Assembly: GCF_032854445.1 (NCBI RefSeq)
Contig: NC_088302.1
Location: 12,459,338 to 12,523,337, forward strand
Length of the DNA stretch: 64,000 bases
Direction: 5' to 3'
From: Liolophura sinensis
Lineage: Eukaryota > Mollusca > Polyplacophora > Chitonida > Chitonidae
In this document: positions 60,301 through 64,000 of the stretch, piece after piece
Layout of the letters: the number at the start of each line of letters is the position of its first letter
Numbering within the stretch: position 1 is the stretch's first letter
The notes under the pieces: generated by a model
The model's database searches: none
The model's input: only the letters and a program-made list of their open reading frames with translations
What the model was told of the DNA's origin: nothing
Made by a program: the position numbers and the translations under genes

Positions 60301-63172
60301 ACACACATATAAGTAACTTCCCGAAAGTTTAAGGCCCTGTAGTCAGAAACCACTCAGAAAGATACAAAAACTAAGCAGCACTGTATGGCATATGCTCATT
60401 TTTGTGTGGCAATGGAGGTAATTTTCCGGTCTATACAGGTCCAAGCTGTGCATTTATTTGTTTACTTGGTGTTTTACGCCGTACTCAGCAATATATCATT
60501 TCTACGACGGCGGTCAGCATTATGGTGGAAGGAAACCAGGCAGAGTTCGGGTGAAACCCTCGACCATCAGCAGGTTGCTGAAACAGACGAAGCCAGCATG
60601 GTCCAAGCTGTGTAAAAATTTATCAGTCTACGGTGTTACGTTGCAGTGCTTTTAATGTACCATGGATTTTAGTTTGGTACTAAAGCTGCCAGAAGCTGTG
60701 AAGTACATGTATAGCAGAAAAGAACAAAAGAGTTCACCACGTGCATCACCTTGTCCAGGCATGTTATACACCCAATTTTATGTCGTCAAGACACTTCATT
60801 ACTTGGCCTTGATTTTAAGCTAAACAAGCTTTTTTTAGGGCCGGTGGAGGACTTCAGAAAATTTCAGATTTTCCTTCGCCGTTAAAGCAGTATGTGAGTT
60901 TTATCGTCATCTGTAGCTTCCATAATCGTTTGTGTAGCCAGCTTTTGTGTTTAACTTTAAAATGGCTTTTAACACACCTTTGAGACATTCTGTTGTAAAT
61001 ATTGTAAGCTTTATATGGATTTACATCCAAACATTAAGCCTAAATCATGATCTGATGGTAAATCAAGGAGGAGTGTCTGGCCTGCTGTCAGTATTCCTGG
61101 ACAGTCTGGATGATGTATGATTTTTCCGGCATGTTAAAAGCAAAGTTAAACCTATAGCAAACAGTCAGATTGCTGTTCCATCGTTTGCTGTCTTTGGGAT
61201 CATTTCCTTCCGATCGTTTTATGACAAACTTGTCCCTATTATTAATCGAATAATAATAATAATCTGTTATCCTCCTGCACCGGTACAAAAATGTTTGGTG
61301 AAATAACCGAGCATCATACATAAAAAAACAGTATAATGATTTCGTCTTATTCCTATACGTAAAACTGAAGGAATAACTATTTTTATCTCGCATTATAGGC
61401 TCTGTTTTATTTCTGGATGAAATCATATCAGTTGTGAGTACACTGATGTTTAAAATGGGATGACCGCTTGTTGCTGTTCTTTCTGTTGCAGCCCGTCAGG
61501 AAGATAAATGTGATGTGTTCAAGACTGTGTCTTGTGTCTTCCCAGAAGCAGGTGATTGGTTTATTGAGATTCTTCGCTGTTTAGGGTTTTGTAGCACAAC
61601 TGCTTTTTTTTTCACTCCGAATACAATATGTTTTGCTGAAATAACTTGCTGTTTTTCTCCGAGTAGACTTAACAAACGCCCCAGGAGTTTCACCAAAAGG
61701 TAAAAATAAAAAACCGTTTCACATAACTGGTATATCAGGGTACAATAACTGTAATTGTAGTCTATACCACGATAGCGAAACCAAAAATCGCAGCTTCTGA
61801 CCGTCTCGTGGTCTCCTGGTCAAGGTGCTTGCCCAGTATTTACTACGCCACCGGTGACGTGGGTTCAACCCCAGCTTTGCAATGATATTTTCATGGTCCC
61901 GCTGGTTCCATCGTTCTCGAGCCATTGGTGGCAAGCAGTGCTCTTCTTGGATGGTCTTACATAAATTTCCCTATAGACCACATGCCTTCCACTACTTAGA
62001 CATGCGTCACACTTGGGGAAGTTCACCAGTAACTCGCCACAGGTGAATGGTTTTTGCCAAGCACAGCTGTTTCCTGCACTAATAATACCGTGGGCCATCA
62101 GATAAGCGAATTATTTCTGAGTGTGACATCAAAATATAAACAAATAAATACATAAATACACAAATACAAACATAAAATGAAATAAATAAAACTTTATCAT
62201 GTTTTTAACTTGTATGACGGCTGGTTAACTGACGATTCATAAACAGGCTAATGTGAATGTAGTGGAACTATTCAATACCCGTGGGAATACTGGTGTTTTT
62301 TATTTCACTGATGCAGCCTGTATGTTGGATCTTGGCATTAAATATTATTTTGTTGTATCTCTTGCAGACAGTTTTCCGACTAAGGCCATCTACTCGACTT
62401 ATTGCCAATGTAAAACGCCGTGCCAAATCATCAGTTATTTGACATCTGTGTCTCAGGTGAAAATATCTGACCTGGCAGCGAATCTGTTTGTGTTGGAAGA
62501 AAAGTTTGGCGATGAGGTTTTTGCCCAATACGTCATGGGGATGATGATGAGAGACTGGGTCCTTCTACGAGGGACCAGAAGTACTGACCTGGTTGATGCC
62601 ATTCACAGCGTGGTGTATAACTCTATCACACCTGTACGGGAAGCTTACAACGTTTTAATAGACTCCAAGACACACATGCATCTGGTCCCAATTGCTTTGT
62701 CATGCAAGACAAATAATTCACAACAATATTGTCAGGAAGATCTATTCTCCACTCTGGAGACATTGTCGGAGGGTTTCAAGGGTGAACGCCCTCTAAGCGA
62801 GTGGTACCGTCCCCACAACGTAATCCAGACTGTTGAACTGAACGTAGATTTGGCACATAAACTACTGACGAAATCGGAGTATGAGTTGACACTTGTAGCC
62901 CAATTAGGTCATAACTGTTCTGGTGCTGTATCAATTTTGGACGACGTTCTCGTGGACATCAGCGCAAACTGCAACACTAGCTCCGAAAACAGTTCTGACG
63001 TAACCTTGATTCTGAAGGTACTGACTGGTATACGCGAAGCGTTTGACAAAGCCCACGAATCGGTTGAGCATCAAAAACAAAGCTACGACATCTTATTGCA
63101 GCACGTCAGCACCAATCTTGGGAAGTGGTATTTACCTTGGAACGAGATGGCACTGGACGCTACATTTTACAG
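45193..63172 (+). CDS. DEG/ENaC-family sodium channel subunit (ASIC/FaNaC-like), 8 exons, 3' end outside window
   Basis: Predicted subunit of a trimeric, amiloride-type cation channel of the plasma membrane. Eight exons (45193-45329, 50358-50525, 51378-51596, 52921-53042, 59644-59828, 60114-60279, 61492-61551, 62368-63172) join with compatible phases into 620 codons without a stop. In order they show a cytosolic N-terminus (about 1-46), TM1 (about 47-66), the family signature FPAVTICN (90-97), the C-x-F-N-G-x-x-C and G-x-C-Y-T-F-N blocks of exon 4, the GVYLLIHD strand of exon 5, the cysteine-rich C-x-C / YMPG block of exon 6, and C-x-C-K-x-P-C (365-371) in exon 8. TM2 with its selectivity filter is not in the window. 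Whether it is proton-, peptide- or mechanically gated cannot be told. The exon joins are my manual prediction; family assignment is secure, exact exon ends less so. Confidence 0.9.
45568..47131 (+). repeat. Minisatellite, 22-bp unit, about 71 copies (intron 1)
   Basis: The unit is approximately ATTGGTGGTTTA followed by YCCCGGTCAG, repeated almost without interruption. Because 22 is not a multiple of three, the three forward frames cycle through each other and stay open for long stretches, giving a 22-residue peptide period (GQIGGLSRSDWWF... type). These open frames are a by-product of the unit, not a gene. A 418-bp block (19 units) starting at 46083 is repeated at 46501, with one unit and one base lost in the second copy. 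Confidence 0.97.
47494..47602 (-). mobile_element. SINE fragment (internally deleted), intron 1
   Basis: Reads TATTTATTTATTTGATTGG, TTTTACGCCGTACTCAAG, then CACTATGGTGGG and CCCCCGACCATCC. On the plus strand the AT-rich 3' tail is at the left, so the SINE lies on the minus strand. The segment between the GGTGGGA and CCCCGACC blocks is shortened compared with the copy at 55413. Confidence 0.85.
48205..48447 (+). pseudogene. Tc1-like transposase N-terminal relic
   Basis: MPRQRKRNETR opens at 48209, then the reading shifts by one base. GVSQSHIARTFNCSQTTIRR, a helix-turn-helix, continues from about 48249, followed by the GRPRVTT linker and AEDRYIRQIHLRNRF, ending at a stop at 48447. This is the paired-like DNA-binding half of Tc1/mariner transposases. 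The DDE catalytic domain is missing and I see no terminal inverted repeats, so it is a dead fragment in intron 1 of the channel gene. Confidence 0.85.
48998..50357 (+). repeat. 115-bp satellite ending on the exon 2 splice acceptor (intron 1)
   Basis: Units beginning AGCTCAGAACCATATCTG start at 49121, 49236, 49351, 49466, 49581, 49695, 49810, 49925, 50040, 50155 and 50271, so spacing is 115 bases apart from one 114 and one 116. A divergent first unit lies near 48958-49120 and a fragment at about 48731. Each unit carries TTGTACAG or a variant. The last unit reads into exon 2: its TTTACAG is the true acceptor and the following 28 bases match the repeat at about 20 positions. Confidence 0.95.
50358..50525 (+). 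CDS. DEG/ENaC exon 2: TM1 and FPAVTICN motif
   Basis: Acceptor TTTACAG|ACTGATC and donor ATCAG|GTATAT bound 168 bases with phase 2 on both sides, so this exon could be duplicated or skipped without shifting the frame. It encodes RLIWLLLLLAGTSFLVYQVY (TM1) followed by a short stretch and VPFPAVTICNQNTI, the strongest DEG/ENaC signature in the window. The bases before the acceptor, and about the first 28 exon bases, are homologous to the 115-bp satellite that fills the end of intron 1. Confidence 0.92.
51144..51236 (-). mobile_element. SINE tail fragment, intron 2
   Basis: ATTTATTTATTTATTTC followed by TGGTGTTTTACGCCATACTC and GGCGGCCAGCATTGTGGTGG: the 3' half of the same SINE, minus strand, ending about 140 bases before exon 3. 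The tRNA-like head is missing. Confidence 0.85.
51378..51596 (+). CDS. DEG/ENaC exon 3: proximal extracellular domain
   Basis: Acceptor TTTTTCACAG|GATAAG follows a pyrimidine run, and donor AAACG|GTAAGC is near consensus. In phase 2 from exon 2 the exon reads ISTTFFSPYFQEE and continues through MALLNRNAS to HTIESMIKR, with no stop. The ending MIKR followed by CVFNG in exon 4 matches the usual family layout, where the finger/thumb cysteine block follows a helix. The other two frames contain stops. Confidence 0.85.
51885..52065 (+). repeat. Degenerate tandem repeat, about 62-bp unit (intron 3)
   Basis: Three to four diverged units share GATATACCAATGATATTGAC-like and AGACTTATGAA-like segments. 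Spacing is irregular. No coding potential. Confidence 0.6.
52325..52725 (+). repeat. Degenerate tandem repeat, about 100-bp unit, 4 copies (intron 3)
   Basis: The marker ACTGATGTTAYA recurs at about 52365, 52468, 52577 and 52674. Each is preceded by CCCMGAAGGCGTTGTGAT or a variant and by a GACTCGTTCT-like segment. Units have diverged by substitutions and small indels. Confidence 0.75.
52921..53042 (+). CDS. DEG/ENaC exon 4: first extracellular cysteine block
   Basis: Acceptor CTGCAG|CTGTGTG and donor CGTG|GTGAGT bound the exon. It completes the split arginine and encodes CVFNGVPCRREWF followed by AGHCYTFNG, a close match to the family's C-x-F-x-G-x-x-C and G-x-C-Y-T-F-N motifs (first two disulfide pairs of the extracellular domain). 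It ends in phase 1 and joins exon 5, which starts with two bases completing a glycine codon. Confidence 0.92.
53363..53545 (+). mobile_element. SINE, plus strand, diverged, intron 4
   Basis: Begins in a tRNA-like head (CAATGCGGTCGCCGTGAGTT, CTAGTCCAGCTCATGCCGGC, with a B-box-like GTGAGTTCTAGTCC) and continues with a degraded GTTTCCAGCCACCATAATTC body and an AGATAAATAAAACAATAAAA tail. A C13 run interrupts the body. The usual TACGCC tail is lost. Confidence 0.7.
53747..54718 (+). repeat. Dispersed repeat copy B with internal 70-bp array (intron 4)
   Basis: Starts TTAAAGTGAAAGACAGCA like copy A at 19729. After the 70-bp array it realigns from about 54217 (GGTGGTGCTGGGGATTTTAA; copy A GGTTGTGCTGGTGATTTTGA) to about 54718, including ATTGTTGTACAAC, GATTTTATGCTTCAATTTTG, TTATAAAAGAAAACA and GATATTTGTTATTTATAAAC. 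It is a mobile-element-like paralogue pair of unknown class. I see no ORF, TIR or LTR. Confidence 0.85.
53921..54225 (+). repeat. 70-bp minisatellite, 4 full units plus a partial, inside dispersed repeat B
   Basis: Units starting CCCGSTTCAGGTCGTAGCAT begin at 53921, 53988, 54058, 54128 and 54198 (first unit 67 bases, the rest 70). Each contains TTTCAATAGCCTAG and CACGGCCGCGGTATT. It is GC-richer than the surroundings. Copy A of the host repeat lacks this array. Confidence 0.93.
55190..55835 (-). pseudogene. LINE ORF2 C-terminus: RNase H-like end and CCHC motif, split by a SINE
   Basis: Right of the SINE the minus strand reads VDRNTKAAINKS, SNILKYVRRLW and NKLHAIQPLIGCN. Left of the SINE it continues with RRDQVVLTRCRICHSRLT, then PQCVGCDAQYCIKHTLVDC, a P-x-C-x2-C-x7-H-x4-C finger usual at the end of jockey-type ORF2. 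The domain order is kept across the SINE, which shows the SINE landed in an existing LINE. Confidence 0.8.
55413..55618 (-). mobile_element. Near-complete tRNA-derived SINE nested in the LINE
   Basis: Minus strand: head GTGGCTCAGTCGGTAGCG, a textbook polymerase III A box, then TTCAGCTCATGCTGGC, GGTTTCCTCCCACCATAATG, CCGCCGTCGTATAAGTGAAA, TTGAGTACGGCGTAAAACAC and an (AAAT)n tail. Probable target duplication CATGTGTATA / CATGTATATA at 55407 and 55619. This is the best reference copy in the window. Confidence 0.93.
55894..56240 (-). pseudogene. LINE reverse transcriptase fragment, catalytic box destroyed
   Basis: SIKINSWAKTLTSGT, a stop, then GSLYINGFRICYR and RQLQLCLNKIEKWTASNGF. In working copies the second block reads Y/F-x-D-D-F; here it is Y-I-N-G-F, so both catalytic aspartates are lost. 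Most of the fingers and palm upstream is deleted between 56496 and about 56240. Confidence 0.8.
56496..57325 (-). pseudogene. LINE ORF2 apurinic-type endonuclease relic
   Basis: Starts next to the ORF1 end with VIQWNC, continues with SLNPIAICLQ, an MREFNANNPLWG segment (normally GDFNAHN-x-WG) and DDLYGSDHFPI, which holds the catalytic S-D-H. The first glycine-aspartate of the GDFN motif is changed (MREFN), and several stops interrupt the frame. Confidence 0.82.
57327..58540 (-). pseudogene. LINE ORF1 (gag-like, CCHC zinc knuckle) relic
   Basis: Minus-strand pieces in several frames: LLECSRKQQYIRLLKVHKI, then MMDVKRFIIKRDGN, then GHEGFDCTKPIKCLNC with SGTHIALSQGCPIFKKKEI, and a basic, serine-rich C-terminus (SPSRSPKKGRPRS). 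The VEC-S-R-K-Q-Q, DVKRF and C-x2-C-x3-H-x4-C elements are those of ORF1 RNA-binding proteins of jockey-like LINEs. Several frameshifts and stops lie between the pieces. Confidence 0.82.
59456..59585 (+). repeat. Degenerate short tandem repeats before exon 5
   Basis: TTTGGATGTCAGACTTAATG / GTTAACTATTTGA recurs in varied form two to three times (GGATGTCAGGCTTAATGG, GTTGACTATTTGA). Immediately to the left, 59441-59458 is the reverse complement of the AGTGAAAGACAGCACCT start of dispersed repeat A. Confidence 0.6.
59644..59828 (+). CDS. DEG/ENaC exon 5: palm/beta-ball region
   Basis: Acceptor TTTTTTTTAACAG and donor CTCAAC|GTAAGT bound 185 bases. The peptide has GLTLELNVEQYEY, then AGVYLLIHDQSEIP and GYHTSISLGLLN. 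The L-x-L-N-V-x-x-x-x-Y, G-V-x-x-x-I-H-D and G-x-x-T-S-I-S elements are standard DEG/ENaC extracellular strands. The exon ends in phase 0. The 6.6-kb intron before it holds a SINE, a dispersed repeat and a LINE relic. Confidence 0.92.
60114..60279 (+). CDS. DEG/ENaC exon 6: cysteine-rich thumb block
   Basis: Acceptor TTGTTCACAG and donor TTAACG|GTGAGA. In phase 0 it reads RTSYQNKHGNCGRSQLTYF and later ACELDCLTRYV, DTCKCIYHYMPGYLN. The N-C-G, C-x-x-D-C, C-x-C and H-Y-M-P-G sequence is the typical thumb cysteine ladder. It ends in phase 1. Confidence 0.92.
60451..60599 (-). mobile_element. SINE fragment with perfect 13-bp target duplication, intron 6
   Basis: CATTTATTTGTTTACTTGG, TTTTACGCCGTACTCAGC, ACGGCGGTCAGCATTATGG and CGACCATCAGCAGGTTGCTG identify the same SINE, minus strand, missing its head. 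It is flanked by GGTCCAAGCTGTG at 60438-60450 and 60600-60612, an exact direct repeat made at insertion. Confidence 0.93.
61492..61551 (+). CDS. DEG/ENaC exon 7: short linker exon
   Basis: A 60-base exon between acceptor TTCTGTTGCAG and donor AGCAG|GTGATT. It encodes ARQEDKCDVFKTVSCVFPEA, phase 1 in and phase 1 out. The frame stays open past the donor for about 150 bases, but the donor phase matches the next acceptor exactly and the following exon resumes the family motif. I therefore treat the read-through as intron. Confidence 0.8.
61795..62195 (+). mobile_element. tRNA-derived SINE, different head, plus strand, intron 7
   Basis: The head has an A-box-like CTCCTGGTCAAGGTGCTTGC and a B-box-like GTGGGTTCAACCCC (tRNA spacing). 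A body with GGGAAGTTCACCAGTAACTC, GCTGTTTCCTGCACTAATAA and CCGTGGGCCATCAGATAAG follows, then a long AAATAAATACATAAATAC tail. It ends about 175 bases before exon 8. Confidence 0.75.
62368..63172 (+). CDS. DEG/ENaC exon 8: C-x-C-K-x-P-C block plus long unusual extension
   Basis: Acceptor GTATCTCTTGCAG; the split codon completes to aspartate (DSFPTKAIYSTY). C-Q-C-K-T-P-C follows, then SQVKISDLAANL, the usual helix before the last strand and TM2. In ASIC-type channels TM2 follows within about 65 residues. Here the frame runs on to about 245 residues after this block without a hydrophobic segment and ends at a donor, TTTTACAG|GTAACA, in phase 2. The extension is hydrophilic, has several N-x-S/T sequons (around NNSQ, NCSG, NTSS and NSSD) and extra cysteines, which suits an extracellular location. 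I do not recognise a domain in it. Confidence 0.85.
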
Positions 63173-64000
63173 GTAACACAGCTCAAGCTTGTATACCATT
63201 AGATCTAATTGGCAATTCAATCAGTAAAAGTCTCAGTCACTCCAGAACTATGGCTACCGACGACGACTGAGATCTATTTATCGTGGTTATTCGCGGCCGA
63301 TTTTCCCCGAAAGAAACCTAAGGCGTCGTTTGCAATCCCACATAAACTGACTCATCGATTCTTGCAATTTACCAGCGGCAGTCACGTGACTGTATGAAAT
63401 CAAAGGAAGTCCGTGGCACAAATATACATATGATTCGTGGAAATCGTTTGCAGTGCTCGTGAGTAGCTCGTATGACAAAGCCACTACCAAGGAAGATTAG
63501 TCACAATTAGGTAGATCGTGGCTGATCACAAAATGAAAACCATGTGCCACCTCCCCGATAGCCTCGCACTCACTGGCAATATCTTCAGATTCGCCATGAT
63601 CTTCATACGATCAATCCAAGATTTACGAAAATTAAATGATTGTTCAGTCAAACATTGTTTTAAGTAGTCATTAGTCTAGATGTGACCGAGATAAATCAAT
63701 CAATCAGTCAATCAGCCTGTGCGAAGTTCGACGTCTTAGTTATACAGTGTCCAGAGGAACTACATAAACTTCCACAAAACTGTTGTTTTTTTTTTATCCA
63801 TGACAAACTTAAAATATAATATAAAAGACTTACTGCAAAGAGTTTAAAAACACGATCTTGAAGTCCTTTTGGCTAACGGGTGTCTACTAACAACGCGACA
63901 CAACTGGAGTACTGGTGTTGTACTATGGTCGTTAAGTGTACAGTGTAGGCCGTTCAATATCCGCGATTGGGACCATCTCCATACAGCCAGTTAAGTTGCG
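63173..64000. other. Start of intron 8 of the channel gene; no exon seen
   Basis: Begins GTAACA after the exon 8 donor. I found no acceptor followed by a TM2-like hydrophobic frame with a G-x-S filter, so the pore exon must lie beyond the window. Confidence 0.6.

Noticed and set aside
61552-61703. Continuation of exon 7 reading frame beyond GTGATT
   Set aside because: The donor phase matches exon 8 exactly and the family motif C-x-C-K-x-P-C resumes there. The read-through contains no family sequence.

Overview
The window is animal nuclear DNA, most likely from a lophotrochozoan such as a mollusc or brachiopod. It has one intron-rich gene with GT/AG splice sites, AT-rich non-coding DNA, and many minisatellites. 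It also carries tRNA-derived SINEs with a TTTACGCC/GTACTC tail of a kind I recognise from molluscan genomic DNA. That taxonomic reading is from recognition, not from a search. There are no bacterial-style operons, RNA genes or CRISPR arrays.

Layout. Positions 1 to about 45,190 contain no coding sequence I can assign. They hold short ORFs without family resemblance, SINE copies (16.3, 24.7, 26.5, 29.4 and 31.5 kb), a TTAA-flanked foldback element (25.2-25.8 kb), and tandem arrays of 40, 38, 36, 15 and 23 bp (12.1, 19.5, 21.4, 37.3 and 41.0 kb). A (TA)n tract and a dispersed repeat at 19.7-20.3 kb, with a second copy at 53.7-54.7 kb, complete this half.

Positions 45,193-63,172 (+) carry eight consecutive exons of a degenerin/epithelial sodium channel (DEG/ENaC, ASIC/FaNaC-like) subunit. 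All splice phases fit. The exons encode the cytosolic N-terminus, the first membrane segment, the FPAVTICN post-TM1 motif and the cysteine-rich extracellular domain. The last exon continues about 245 residues past the family's C-x-C-x2-P-C block without reaching TM2, so the gene runs off the right edge.

The channel introns are packed with repeats. Intron 1 (5.0 kb) has a 1.56-kb array of a 22-bp unit, a SINE, a Tc1 transposase relic and a 115-bp satellite. Introns 2 and 6 have SINEs. Intron 3 has two degenerate arrays. Intron 4 (6.6 kb) holds a SINE, the second dispersed-repeat copy with a 70-bp array, and an antisense, decayed jockey-type LINE that is itself split by a SINE. Intron 7 has another SINE.

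The most interesting signal is the 115-bp satellite. Its last unit runs across the 3' splice site into exon 2, and every central unit carries a look-alike of that splice site followed by an in-phase hydrophobic coding stretch. It therefore looks like a tandemly amplified intron/exon boundary of the channel's own TM1 exon.
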